Shown here piece by piece: positions 22,901 through 31,183 of a stretch of 54,235 bases of DNA (within the stretch, counting starts at the first letter, position 1; every line of letters begins with the position of its first letter). The position numbers were made by a program, and so were the translations under genes. The notes under the pieces are model-generated. The model ran no database searches. It was not told the origin of the DNA and saw nothing but the letters and a program-made list of their open reading frames with translations. Origin of the DNA: a virus. The stretch lies in IMG/VR virus record IMGVR_UViG_3300044647_001141, positions 1 through 54,235 of that record; one strand, 5' to 3'.

Positions 22901-23665
22901 AGCGGGGCATCGACGTACAATTCTACCACCGGCGCATTGAATGTTCCGAACTATACCCTGGCGGGACTTGGTGGCGTGTCTACATCAAGGACACTGACCA
23001 TCAATGGCGTCGCATATGACCTGAGTGCGGACAGATCCTGGACAATAGCAACGGGTAGTGGCACGGTGACAAGTGTTGGAACGGGATATGGTTTGACGGG
23101 CGGACCCATCACAACGACCGGAACCATCGTGGCGGATACAAACTCGATGTCGACAAGACTCAGAGTCAAAAAGCAGATAGACAGCCTGGCATCACTTATA
23201 GGTGGCTCCGCTGCATTCACCTCGTCCACGCTCACCGCTGCATCGGGATGGAATTTCGCTCGCGATATTGTTTGGAATATTACCGGCAACTACGTCAACA
23301 AGGTATCAAGCGGCGTGTATGGAACAGTGACCATGCACATAATAGTCTACAAGACGAGATCAACATTTACCACCGGATCCTGGGTGACGGTGGCGACACT
23401 TCCTGTTGGGTATTACAAGCCGTTACAGACAGTGTACTGTCAGCTTCCGGAATACGTGGAGGCTGCCGATTACAAGAACGCATCCGGCACAACTGATTTT
23501 GCATCGCAAGCCATCTATGAGGGGCGTAAGATATTCCGCATCACTCCCGCAGGTGATGTGCAGGTCCTGGTGGATACCGTCAATCAGTCATGCACCTTGT
23601 CAGGAACCAACTATGTCCTATTCCCCTTGACCATGACATGGAACATTGACACCACCCCATATTAA
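19937..23665 (+). CDS. Repetitive tail-fibre-like protein with a signal peptide
   Basis: A 1242-residue protein. I choose the ATG at 19937 (MRKIIIILLMLCSYVTQGQ), which overlaps the previous stop as ATGA; it encodes a good signal peptide, unusual for a phage fibre. The rest is Gly/Ser/Thr-rich beta repeats. One set is 'LSTRAYRQKGVDSLL...GTVTSV'. The other recurs from about residue 314: 'LTTTGSSGAATY', 'NVPNYTLSGLGG', 'RTLTINGVAYDLSADRSW' and 'SQYWRGDKSWQ'. The C-terminal 160 residues (from about 1080) are not repetitive and could be the receptor-binding or trimerising head. It may be exported and displayed on the lysogen, or the signal may be used during virion assembly. It is related to the next fibre. 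Confidence 0.7.
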   Translation: MRKIIIILLMLCSYVTQGQVVNNMPDYIYRYRLSIGRPTGTDSSAYVSIGPIVGSDKGLMIPRVADTLSVHPLRRNGLLIFSNQRNRFLWWDSLSVRWSDMSGTNIDTTVLSTRAWRKKGDDSLLLIINTKGTVLKVKPGVGTNFTAFTDSGLVSVDTAAIATKALVSKKSDSLSLVKQNRLTLTTNGNTGASTLSGDTLNIPIYRSGTVRYVGATGSRGITVTGSPITDSGTLSIAGDTLVLSTRSYRQKGIDSVLSILGSLGGGTVLSVASGLGMNFTTITSTGTVSADTAVLSSRLWRQKGVDSLDAIKQNKITLTTTGSSGASTFSSNTLNVPNYTLSGLGGVPTSRTITINGTSYDLSADRSWTVTAGGTGTVTSVSAGTGMNFSTITSAGSVNADTLVLSTRPNRQKAADSLGAIIATKVNISDTSSMLSNYVRDARNGVRKVAQYVEADTALLSTKLYRQKGIDSVISILGSLGGGTVMSVAAGTGMSFTTITSTGFVSADTSVLSTRAWRKKGDDSLGAIIATRVPQTRNITINGTTQNLSTDVTYNVGTVTSVGVTAGTGISVSGSPVTSSGNITVTNTAPDQIVSLTGAGTTTVSGSYPSFTITSVSDTGLLSTRAYRQKGVDSLLTLISSKGSGTVTSVGLASGTTGTDINVSGSPITTSGTFTLNVPTASASNRGALSSADWSTFNAKEPAIAFGTTSQYWRGDKSWQALTTSVVTENTNLYFTDARARGAFSLTTTGSSGAATYSSATGVLNVPNYTLSGLGGVVQSRTLTINGISYDLSADRSWTINTGITSLNGLSAGTQTFATGTSGADFSISSAGSIHTFNIPTASSSNRGLLSNSDWSIFNSKENAIAFGSVSQYWRGDKSWQTLNTAAVPESGNLYYTDGRARSALSLTTTGSSGAATYNSTTGAFNIPNYTLSGLGGEPVISAGTTSQYWRGDKTWQTLNTNAVAEGSNLYYTDARSRAAISLTTTGSSGASTYNSTTGALNVPNYTLAGLGGVSTSRTLTINGVAYDLSADRSWTIATGSGTVTSVGTGYGLTGGPITTTGTIVADTNSMSTRLRVKKQIDSLASLIGGSAAFTSSTLTAASGWNFARDIVWNITGNYVNKVSSGVYGTVTMHIIVYKTRSTFTTGSWVTVATLPVGYYKPLQTVYCQLPEYVEAADYKNASGTTDFASQAIYEGRKIFRITPAGDVQVLVDTVNQSCTLSGTNYVLFPLTMTWNIDTTPY
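20880..23060 (+). repeat. Tandem coding repeats in the first fibre gene
   Basis: About five diverged units, each coding for 'TTTGSSGAxTY...NVPNYTLSGLGG', with the 'TINGxxYDLSADRSW' block recurring at 21000, 22290 and 23005. 'QYWRGDKSWQ' or 'QYWRGDKTWQ' recurs near 22065, 22550 and 22780. The units vary in which blocks they carry, which fits unequal recombination within the gene. Confidence 0.8.
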
Positions 23666-23689
23666 GATGTCGCTCCAAAAAAGAACACA

Positions 23690-26600
23690 ATGCCTACGAT
23701 AACGCCAGTCATAAATAACCCGAACAACCCGACACTCCAGATCAACACCAATGCGGGTCCACAGGGTCCCGTCGGGCAGGGTGTTCCCGCAGCCGGTCTG
23801 ACGGGACAGGCGCTTGTCAAGAAGACATCGACGAACTATGATACCGAGTGGACGTATCTGATCAAGTCCATCAACGGACTTGAGGGCATGGCTCATCAGC
23901 TCGCCGTCGGATCGGCCGGCAATGACTTTTCCATCAACAGCAGCGGCACGACACACACCTTCAATATCCCATCGGCTTCAGCCGTGGCACGCGGACTGCT
24001 TTCGGCATCCGACTGGCAGGCGTTCAATTCAAAGCAGGTTGCAGGAAACTATATCACGGCACTCACGGGAGAGGCAGTGGCAGCCGGACCGGGTTCGGCA
24101 GCCGTAGTGCTTGACAACGGGGCGGTCATATCCAAGGTTCTCACGGGTCTTAATATCGCCGCCGGAACCATCACCTCCACCGACAGCATCCTCTCGGCGT
24201 TCGGCAAATTGCAGGGGACGGTATCGACTCTTGTCGGTGGTGTGAAATACATGGGGACATGGAACGCATCCACCAACACTCCGGCCATCAGCAGCTCGAC
24301 AGGAACCAAGGGCAACTACTATGTCGTCTCTGTCAACGGCTCGACCGCCATTGACGGGATCTCCGACTGGAAGATGGGTGACTGGATAATCTTCAACGGG
24401 ACGTCATGGGAGAAGGTGGATAACACCGACAGCGTTGTTTCCGTAAACGGATACACCGGGGTCGTCACGCTCACCACTTCCGATGTTGCTGAGGGGACAA
24501 GGCTTTATTACACCGATGCACGGGCAAGGGCAGCAATAACGCTCACCACAACGGGAACGAGTGGTGCGGCCACGTATTCCGGTGGCGTGCTGAATATTCC
24601 GCAGTATCAGGCAACGCTGACGAACCCTGTAACGGGGACGGGGACGACAAACTACATCGCAAAGTTCACGGGTACGAGTGCGGTGGGGAATAGCTTGATA
24701 CAAGACAATGGAACGAGTTTAGGATTTAATGCTGCACCGGATGCGACATTTAGATTCAATTTCGTGCAGACAAGTGCAGCGGCAGCATTGCGTATAAAAG
24801 GCGGTACAGCAAATGGGCAAGGAGCATCATTTTTTGTCACAAGTGCAGGAAGCAGCCAAACACTTTTGGCAATAGGCGATAGGGCAACTGCTTTTGGCGG
24901 GACGGTTGATCAGGCAGCAAGTATTTACACCGGGCCGGGGATACCTTTGATATTCGATATGGCCGGAGGTGAACGTGCAAGGATAACACCTAATGGCAAC
25001 GTCTCCATCGGCAATACCAATGACACCTACAAATTAGACATCTCCGGCACCCTCCGAAACACTACGGATGCTTACTTCGCGACGAGTTCGGGTGGCGTAG
25101 GAATAGGCACTACAACTTCTCCCGGAACAAAGACATTGCGTTTTGCAAATTTAGGTGCAGTCCGTTTTGAAACTGTTTTGGGAAGCACGAGCGGATACCT
25201 TGCAAGTGTCGGGGATTATGACATGCAACTCGGCAATAATAATGCGACATTGTTATTTGAGCGTGTTAGTGGTAACTGGGTATTCAATTCGGGCGGGACG
25301 GGTAATGTCGGCATTGGCAATACATCACCACTTGCGCTTCTTCATGTTGGAAACAGAAATAGCACCGGCAGCACAGATCCGCTAATTCTTGCATCACGCA
25401 CAATAAATTCGGGTAGCGGAAATTCACGGGGGTTCAGCGATAGTACCAACTATGCACGAAGTGGCGGTACGTCTTATGCGTCATATGATGCAAGGATAGA
25501 GATGACGGGAACCAATAATTTCGGACACTATGCGGCTTTTCAAGCTGGTGCAACCTTAAATTTCACGGGTACAATCACGGATGTATTCAATTACATTTCT
25601 GCGCCAACATACACTTCAGGAACAATCACAAATTCATACGGAACATATGTACAAAACCCCGTAAAGACAGGGGCAACTTTAACAAACAACTATGGGCATT
25701 ATATCCCTTCAGTATTCAACGCAGGAACAAACAACTGGGTGTGGTATAACGCATCCACTGCTCGTTCATATTCAGCAGGCGATACAATTTCAAGGAAGTT
25801 TTATGCGGGTTCCAATAGTGTTGCAGTCCCCGATGCTCAGTTTCATGCAGAGGGTACAGGTGATGTGATGATTAGAATCCAACAAACAGGTTGGAATTTT
25901 TGGGATTTTAAATCAGTAAGTAGTCAAACATACCTGACTATTGGTGATGTCAGTGGTACCTATGCTACATTCTTTAATCTTGGAAATGTTGCGATAGGTA
26001 CTACTACCAATAACGGATACAAATTTGATGTACAAGGTACATTTCGAAATACAACGGATGCCTATTTTGCGACGAGCAGCGGAAATGTTGGAATAGGAAC
26101 TACAAGTACAAGTTACAAATTAGATGTAAGAGGTGTAATTAGATCTTCGGATAGGATTACTGCTGTTGGAGAATATAGGTTGAACGATGCTACATTCATG
26201 CGTGTCGCAAAGAATGATGATGGTGGTGCTATTAGTGGTGGATATAACTTAGACGTCAGCGCAGCTGGCGTAGTATCTCATGCTGCAACTGGATCAATTG
26301 CTGGATATAAGTATGATTCTATTGGAGCAATAAGATTTTATACAGGATCAAGTCAATCAGCAGGAACAGCAGCAACAGAAAAGGTTACAATTACATCTGC
26401 CGGGGATATTGGTATCGGAACAAATTCACCCACTGCGCCATTGCACATTATCAAAACAGCGGGTAGTGTTAATAGTATAAACATTGGGTTGATTGTAGAT
26501 TTTGAAGCAACAGCAGCAGAGCAGGCTGGTGCTGGTACAGCAATTGAATTTAGAGGAAAGTCGGCTGGAGGTAATACGCCTAATTATTCGCAAGCAATGA

Positions 26601-28126
26601 TTGCGACAAATAATGATGGTACAAACAATTCACATGGGTTAAGTTTTTACACAAAACCAAATGGGGCAACTGCATTAACGGAAAGGGCAAGGTTAAATTC
26701 TAACGGTACTTTTTCTATAGGCAACACAAACGCTACCTACAATATTGACGTATCAGGTACACTAAGAAATACAACATCTGCCTATTTCGCTACAAGCTCA
26801 GGTAATGTTTCCATAGGCACTACAGGTGCAAATGGAAAATTATTTGTTGTAGATGATGTCAATAGTGATGTTAACATAAATTTCCAAAATAATAACGCAG
26901 GCACATCTGCAAGAGTTAGGCTTGGTTTTGCAAGTGCGGCAGGTACTTGGTATTTAAGCCATGCGAGGACAGGCGGTAATTTTTCCATATTCAACGAAAC
27001 TTCCGAGTTTGTAACTATTGCTCGGACGACTGGTAATTTTGGCATTGGAACTACATCGCCCGCTGGTATCTTTCACGTTCAAACCGGGAACCAAGAAGTA
27101 GGCAGATTTGTGTCAACAAATGTAAGTGGGCCATATCTTGTCATGTCCTATGGTGCAACTCCAACTACCAACGCAATATGGGGTGCTTATCCTGCAACCA
27201 GTGGTGGCGGCGCCAATTTTGCCATCAGCGATTTCATGATAAGAGCGCAAGGGCATTTGATTATTTCTACAGGAGGCGCATCGGAGAAAATGGTGCTATT
27301 TCAAAATGGAAACCTTGCGGTCGGAACTGTTGCAGATAACGGGTATAAATTAGATGTTCAAGGAACATTAAGAGCAACAAGTACTATAACCGCTGGTGGT
27401 GATATATGGATTGCATCTGGTAAAAACATAACAACATCAAGCAGTACAGGAAGCTTCTTCATTTTCGGTGGCGGCACAAATGAAGGAGGTCGAATTAATT
27501 TATACGGCGGTTCATCTGCAACAAATCCGGGAACATTAACATTTCTTAGTGGATTAACGGGTGGTGCAGTTGAGAGGATGCGCTTGCAGGCAAGTGGTAA
27601 TTTTTCTATTGGGAATACCAATGATACCTATAAGCTAGATGTCAGCGGTACACTCCGCAACACCACATCGTCATACTTCGCCACAAGCTCAGGCTCGGTC
27701 GGCATCGGAAATACAAACCCACTTGAGCTGCTTCAGGTCGGTGCCTTCACCGGATCTAACACGGTACTCATAGGTGCGGATCCGGTCAGCGGATTCAGTT
27801 CGGTGTATTTCGGAGACGGAACAGGAACAGACAGATATTCCGGCTATCTCCAATACGAACATGCCAATGATGCGATGGTCATCGGAACCAACAAGACAGA
27901 GAAAGTGCGCGTGACCAGTGCCGGATACCTTGGCATCGGTATCACACCCACTGCACACTTGCATGTCAATGGTGGTTTCAGGACAGCTGCCCCAACAGGT
28001 GGCACAGCTGCCACATGGAAGTTCGGTGCAGTGGCAACGGTAACGCCGACATCGCAGAACAGAACCATTGAAGTAGAAATAGGTGGAACGACATATTACT
28101 TAACCGCTAAAACAACAAACGATTAA
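23690..28126 (+). CDS. Large repetitive tail fibre protein
   Basis: A 1478-residue fibre. The N-terminus has a short collagen-like stretch and the common phage-fibre element 'AGLTGQALVKKTSTNYDTEW'. Up to about residue 330 come blocks shared with the preceding fibre (FNIPSASAVARGLLSASDW, EGTRLYYTDARARAAI). From about residue 440 to 1370 a beta-solenoid-like unit recurs, 'SIGNTNDTYKLDVSGTLRN', 'TTSAYFATSSGNVGIGTTS', separated by spacers of varying length. The C-terminal 60 residues (GGTAATWKFGAVATVTPTSQ, RTIEVEIGGTTYYL) are a typical fibre tip. No signal peptide is visible. This is the best candidate for the host-recognising fibre. The region 24700-27650 is visibly richer in A+T than its flanks. 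Confidence 0.8.
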   Translation: MPTITPVINNPNNPTLQINTNAGPQGPVGQGVPAAGLTGQALVKKTSTNYDTEWTYLIKSINGLEGMAHQLAVGSAGNDFSINSSGTTHTFNIPSASAVARGLLSASDWQAFNSKQVAGNYITALTGEAVAAGPGSAAVVLDNGAVISKVLTGLNIAAGTITSTDSILSAFGKLQGTVSTLVGGVKYMGTWNASTNTPAISSSTGTKGNYYVVSVNGSTAIDGISDWKMGDWIIFNGTSWEKVDNTDSVVSVNGYTGVVTLTTSDVAEGTRLYYTDARARAAITLTTTGTSGAATYSGGVLNIPQYQATLTNPVTGTGTTNYIAKFTGTSAVGNSLIQDNGTSLGFNAAPDATFRFNFVQTSAAAALRIKGGTANGQGASFFVTSAGSSQTLLAIGDRATAFGGTVDQAASIYTGPGIPLIFDMAGGERARITPNGNVSIGNTNDTYKLDISGTLRNTTDAYFATSSGGVGIGTTTSPGTKTLRFANLGAVRFETVLGSTSGYLASVGDYDMQLGNNNATLLFERVSGNWVFNSGGTGNVGIGNTSPLALLHVGNRNSTGSTDPLILASRTINSGSGNSRGFSDSTNYARSGGTSYASYDARIEMTGTNNFGHYAAFQAGATLNFTGTITDVFNYISAPTYTSGTITNSYGTYVQNPVKTGATLTNNYGHYIPSVFNAGTNNWVWYNASTARSYSAGDTISRKFYAGSNSVAVPDAQFHAEGTGDVMIRIQQTGWNFWDFKSVSSQTYLTIGDVSGTYATFFNLGNVAIGTTTNNGYKFDVQGTFRNTTDAYFATSSGNVGIGTTSTSYKLDVRGVIRSSDRITAVGEYRLNDATFMRVAKNDDGGAISGGYNLDVSAAGVVSHAATGSIAGYKYDSIGAIRFYTGSSQSAGTAATEKVTITSAGDIGIGTNSPTAPLHIIKTAGSVNSINIGLIVDFEATAAEQAGAGTAIEFRGKSAGGNTPNYSQAMIATNNDGTNNSHGLSFYTKPNGATALTERARLNSNGTFSIGNTNATYNIDVSGTLRNTTSAYFATSSGNVSIGTTGANGKLFVVDDVNSDVNINFQNNNAGTSARVRLGFASAAGTWYLSHARTGGNFSIFNETSEFVTIARTTGNFGIGTTSPAGIFHVQTGNQEVGRFVSTNVSGPYLVMSYGATPTTNAIWGAYPATSGGGANFAISDFMIRAQGHLIISTGGASEKMVLFQNGNLAVGTVADNGYKLDVQGTLRATSTITAGGDIWIASGKNITTSSSTGSFFIFGGGTNEGGRINLYGGSSATNPGTLTFLSGLTGGAVERMRLQASGNFSIGNTNDTYKLDVSGTLRNTTSSYFATSSGSVGIGNTNPLELLQVGAFTGSNTVLIGADPVSGFSSVYFGDGTGTDRYSGYLQYEHANDAMVIGTNKTEKVRVTSAGYLGIGITPTAHLHVNGGFRTAAPTGGTAATWKFGAVATVTPTSQNRTIEVEIGGTTYYLTAKTTND
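25000..27710 (+). repeat. Spaced coding repeats in the second fibre gene
   Basis: Copies of a unit of about 40 residues (TYKLDVSGTLRNTT, then AYFATSSGNVGIGT) begin near 25010, 26000, 26710 and 27600, with partial copies between (25300, 26400, 27040, 27340). The spacers between them differ in length and sequence. Copies at the ends are G+C-richer than those in the middle. Confidence 0.75.
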
Positions 28127-28127
28127 C

Positions 28128-28379
28128 ATGGAAATTCAAGGAATTCAACTCTGGAAAGACGGCGCCAAGAAGACCGCCACGGAATTCGTGATCAACACGG
28201 AGTTCGATGACATGTCAACCCGCGCCAAGTTCGCATACCGCCTGCTGACAAAAGAAGGAGAGCAGGTGGCAAACGGCTATCTGGATATCGACGGGGATGA
28301 CTACAAGAACTGGAATGGCAACAATGAAAATGCTTACGCGTGGGCAACAAAACAGTTAAATCTAAAACCAGCAATATGA
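28128..28379 (+). CDS. Small protein downstream of the fibre
   Basis: An 83-residue acidic protein beginning MEIQGIQLWKDGAKKTATEF, one base after the fibre stop. It alternates strands and short turns (FVINTEFDDMSTRAKFAYRL, GYLDIDGDDYKNW). The position and small size suit a fibre chaperone or attachment factor, but no known family is recognised. The end overlaps the next gene as ATGA. Confidence 0.55.
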   Translation: MEIQGIQLWKDGAKKTATEFVINTEFDDMSTRAKFAYRLLTKEGEQVANGYLDIDGDDYKNWNGNNENAYAWATKQLNLKPAI

Positions 28380-28672
28380 ACTTTCAAAAACCGCTGATCG
28401 GACTCGATGGAGAAGTAGTAAAGGACGCAGAAGGCAACCAGATCATCCTCGGCAAGATACTTGCCGGGTATCTCGTGGGGGCAAACAAGGGTGATGCACT
28501 CAAGATGTTCTCCTGGGCGCAGAAACTCTACAACGGCAAACCCGTTGACTTCGACAAAAGCGACAAGGAGACCCTCAAGGAATTCGTGAAGTCCAACGAA
28601 CAGCTCTCGATTCTGACCAAGGCGCAACTGCTTGAGATCATCGTCGAGGAGCCTGAGAGCAAGAAGGCGTAA
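28376..28672 (+). CDS. Small conserved phage protein of unknown function
   Basis: A 98-residue protein starting at ATG 28376 (MNFQKPLIGLDGEVV) within ATGA. The pattern 'F.KPLIGLDG...ILGKILAGYLVG-x5-DALKMFSWAQKLYNGKPVDFDKSD...LKEFV...LTKAQLLEII' is one I know from many Bacteroidota phages, always next to structural genes, with no assigned function. Helical prediction is strong after residue 28. It is probably a tail assembly or structural accessory protein by position. Confidence 0.6.
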   Translation: MNFQKPLIGLDGEVVKDAEGNQIILGKILAGYLVGANKGDALKMFSWAQKLYNGKPVDFDKSDKETLKEFVKSNEQLSILTKAQLLEIIVEEPESKKA

Positions 28673-28694
28673 GGCGACAGGTATGGTTGGTAAA

Positions 28695-28728
28695 TACGCC
28701 CTAAAAGCGTATATTATTTGTATATTTG
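28695..28728 (+). promoter_or_regulatory. Promoter with upstream inverted repeat for the connector operon
   Basis: TACGC-CCTAAAA-GCGTA (28695-28711) is the same inverted repeat as at other promoters, here directly upstream of two possible -7 boxes, of which TATATTTG (28721-28728) fits best. The operon start codon follows 18 bases later. Confidence 0.55.
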
Positions 28729-28746
28729 TAATGCAAATGACCATCC

Positions 28747-29406
28747 ATGACCATTAAACAGGTGAAGAACATTGTTGATTTCATTGCCAACAAGTACCAG
28801 CTTGGATACTTGAGCGGTGATGAATTCAACAATGTTTTCCGTTTAAGCGAGTTATCATACCTCTCATTCCTCATCGGCAACCTGCATCAGTATTCTCCCG
28901 GCAGGCCCGTACCCCGCGTCGGACTTGACATGACCAAGGCGAGCGTGGAGAAACTGTCCCCGTTCCGCTTTACCATCACGGTGAACAGCGGAGCAAGCGG
29001 CGAGGTGTACAAGCAGACCGACATGGCCGCCCTGGAAGCCATGAACAAGGCCGACGGCACAAGAGTGTACATGGTGGCACCGAACCGCCTGTCGTACTAC
29101 CTCAACTCATCGGTATGGGATCTTACGACCCAGCCGATATATGCCGAATACGACACCTACTACCAGGTATATCCCTCCGGCATCGATATCGTCATAACCG
29201 GCATCAAGTTCCCGCCCATGAGCAAGTGGGCCTATACCTATGCAGGGGATACCCAGGTATATGACAACATGAATTCGAGCGACCCTATCTGGAAGGATAT
29301 GGACACCGTGGAGATCATTGGTCGGATGTGCAAGCATATCGGCGTGAGCCTGAAGGATGGTGAACTGATGAACTATGCGCAATCAATCATAAACCAAGGC
29401 GAATGA
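28747..29406 (+). CDS. Structural protein, head-tail connector candidate
   Basis: A 219-residue protein, first gene of a tightly overlapping operon of connector and tail genes. The N-terminal third is helical (VKNIVDFIANKYQLGYLSGDEF) and the remainder beta-rich with many Tyr residues (YYLNSSVWDLTTQPIYAEYDTYYQVYP in pieces). The C-terminal end has a helix DTVEIIGRMCKHIGVSLKDG. I do not recognise a specific fold. The operon context with the tail-nozzle-like protein suggests a ring or adaptor at the portal. The end overlaps the next gene by 4 bases. Confidence 0.55.
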   Translation: MTIKQVKNIVDFIANKYQLGYLSGDEFNNVFRLSELSYLSFLIGNLHQYSPGRPVPRVGLDMTKASVEKLSPFRFTITVNSGASGEVYKQTDMAALEAMNKADGTRVYMVAPNRLSYYLNSSVWDLTTQPIYAEYDTYYQVYPSGIDIVITGIKFPPMSKWAYTYAGDTQVYDNMNSSDPIWKDMDTVEIIGRMCKHIGVSLKDGELMNYAQSIINQGE

Positions 29407-30035
29407 CACGGAAGGAACTTTGTGAATTGGTGCAGTTCCGGCTTGCCGGAGGAGTCCCAACGGATGACTTCCCCATCACGCTCAGTGAGATCAACCTGTG
29501 GCTCGACCACGGTATCGCCGCTGCCGCCATGAAGAACTACGCCGACGGCGTGAACCTTGACGGCATTGAGTTCATCGGAGACGCATACTATACCACCTTC
29601 AAGAACCTCGCACTCTCGGCTGATGCTGTCAGCGGCTACTACAAGGCGACACTGCCGGCGATGCCCGTATCGGTTCCGAGAGGTTATGACATATCGAGCG
29701 TGTACCTGCAAGGTGCTTCGTCCTATTCCTCGACACCGATGGTGCGCACCAACCCGCAGCACATGGACTACCACTTCGACCTGCCGGCGCCCAAGAATGC
29801 CGTGTTCTGGTGGGTGGAGGGCAATACGCTCTATGTCAGACCGGGAGCCACCAATGTAGCCGGGGTATCGGTAGCGGTGAGGATGATAGGTTCGGCGGGC
29901 AGCAGGTCACTGGCAGATCAGCTGCTTGTGCCTAACGATGCCGTTCCGCAGGTCGTTGAGTATGTCCTGCGTCATTTCCTTCAGACCGACCAGCTGCCGA
30001 AGGATACCATGAATGACGGCGTAAATGTGAAGTGA
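29403..30035 (+). CDS. Structural protein, connector/adaptor candidate
   Basis: A 210-residue protein. It starts with a helix (TRKELCELVQFRLAGG) and 'LSEINLWLDHGIAAAAMKNY', then becomes beta-rich (FWWVEGNTLYVRPGAT), and ends in a helix (AVPQVVEYVLRHFLQTDQLP). The layout of N-terminal helices around a beta sheet resembles podovirus adaptor (gp11-like) or head-completion proteins, but no motif proves it. Start and end overlap its neighbours, so it is translated from the same message. Confidence 0.55.
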   Translation: MTRKELCELVQFRLAGGVPTDDFPITLSEINLWLDHGIAAAAMKNYADGVNLDGIEFIGDAYYTTFKNLALSADAVSGYYKATLPAMPVSVPRGYDISSVYLQGASSYSSTPMVRTNPQHMDYHFDLPAPKNAVFWWVEGNTLYVRPGATNVAGVSVAVRMIGSAGSRSLADQLLVPNDAVPQVVEYVLRHFLQTDQLPKDTMNDGVNVK

Positions 30036-30418
30036 TGAGTACGGAGAGGGTTTTGCAAAACCAGTTATGCAAGTACCTGGCCATGAGATACCCCGGCGTG
30101 GAATACAGAACCGACAAGGACGGGCAGTTCGCCAAGGGCGGTGCGCTGTGGGACAAGGCAAGGCAAATGGGCAAGAAAGGATTTCCGGATATGATCATTG
30201 CCAAGCGCAGCGACAAGTACGGCGGTCTCGTACTGGAACTTAAAAAGGAAGGCGTAAAGGTATTCAAGAAGGACGGCACCCTAAAGAGTGACGATCACCT
30301 AAAGGATCAGGCTTGGTGGTTGGAGTGGTTCAAAAGCCTTGGATGCTATACGGCATTCGCCGTCGGGTTTGAGGAGGCGAGAAACATCATCGACAACTAC
30401 ATGACCGATAAATTATGA
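30035..30418 (+). CDS. VRR-NUC domain nuclease
   Basis: A 127-residue nuclease of the VRR-NUC branch of the PD-(D/E)XK fold. Metal-binding and catalytic residues are the Asp in GFPDMII (D52), the E-x-K in LVLELKKEG (E68, K70) and Gln in LKDQAWW (Q92). Related phage proteins act as Holliday junction or flap nucleases. It has the full small domain and nothing else. It is surrounded by virion genes, so it may resolve branched DNA before packaging. GTG 30032 and ATG 30035 are both possible starts. It overlaps its neighbours by one to four bases. Confidence 0.85.
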   Translation: MSTERVLQNQLCKYLAMRYPGVEYRTDKDGQFAKGGALWDKARQMGKKGFPDMIIAKRSDKYGGLVLELKKEGVKVFKKDGTLKSDDHLKDQAWWLEWFKSLGCYTAFAVGFEEARNIIDNYMTDKL

Positions 30419-31182
30419 AGACCACGGCAAAATATGTCCCGCTTGAGAAAGTCGTAAAGATGTTCATGTCGGAGGCAAACCTCACCGGAGCGCATTATCA
30501 GCGGCTCTATACCCTCGGACACCGTGGACTCACCGACATCGGCCTCGACATCACCCAGGAAACCAAGACGGCAAAAATCAATGTGGCGGCCAACAAGACA
30601 GCGGCACTGCCGGCGGACTACATCCAATGGATAAAGATCGGCGTACTCAATGACAAAGGCGAGGTTGCAACCCTCAGGCGCAATGACGCCCTTACGCAGT
30701 ACGGCATGCTTGATGCCGACAGGCTCAGTAAAAACTTTGGCGAAGGGGTGAGATCGGAGACGCCCTACTTCAATGACGCCTATCAGAACTACAACTATTC
30801 CGGATCATTCTTCAACCTCATGGGCGTCCGTGACAACATGGACTACTACGGGGAGTTCCGTGTGGATGATGCCAACGAGATCATTCTGCTTGACAACGAG
30901 TACAACTACAACCATGTCATCCTCGAATACATGTGCCTGCCGACAGCCGATGCCGACCTGGTCATCCCGGTACAGGCGCAGGAGGCGCTTATCGCATTTT
31001 TGAGGTGGATGGACATTCAGTCAATGCCGGCAAGCCGTCGGTCAAACCTTGGCGAGAAGCAACTCCGCCGCAAGGAGTACTACAATCAGCGCAGGCTGGC
31101 AAGGTCGAGGATGAACCCGATAAGGCTGTGGGATGCCAACGAAACCATAAGGCTCAATAACAATATCGCACTGAAAGCATAA
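30415..31182 (+). CDS. Tail adaptor-like structural protein
   Basis: A 255-residue protein. The first 60 residues are helical (LEKVVKMFMSEANLT, LYTLGHRGLTDIGLDITQ). The middle is beta-rich with 'KTAALPADYIQWIKIGVLND' and 'EFRVDDANEIILLDNEYNYN'. Its C-terminal end is a basic helix (EKQLRRKEYYNQRRLARSR). The 'LPxDYIQWxKIG' strand is common in adaptor/ring proteins of Bacteroidota podoviruses and crAss-like phages. It lies directly before the tail-nozzle-like gene, as T7 gp11 does before gp12. Function is inferred from that order. Confidence 0.6.
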   Translation: MKTTAKYVPLEKVVKMFMSEANLTGAHYQRLYTLGHRGLTDIGLDITQETKTAKINVAANKTAALPADYIQWIKIGVLNDKGEVATLRRNDALTQYGMLDADRLSKNFGEGVRSETPYFNDAYQNYNYSGSFFNLMGVRDNMDYYGEFRVDDANEIILLDNEYNYNHVILEYMCLPTADADLVIPVQAQEALIAFLRWMDIQSMPASRRSNLGEKQLRRKEYYNQRRLARSRMNPIRLWDANETIRLNNNIALKA

Positions 31183-31183
31183 C

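Noticed and set aside
19937-28126. Fibre repeats considered as a CRISPR array
   Set aside because: They are long, diverged, in-frame coding repeats with no short identical repeat and spacer pattern.
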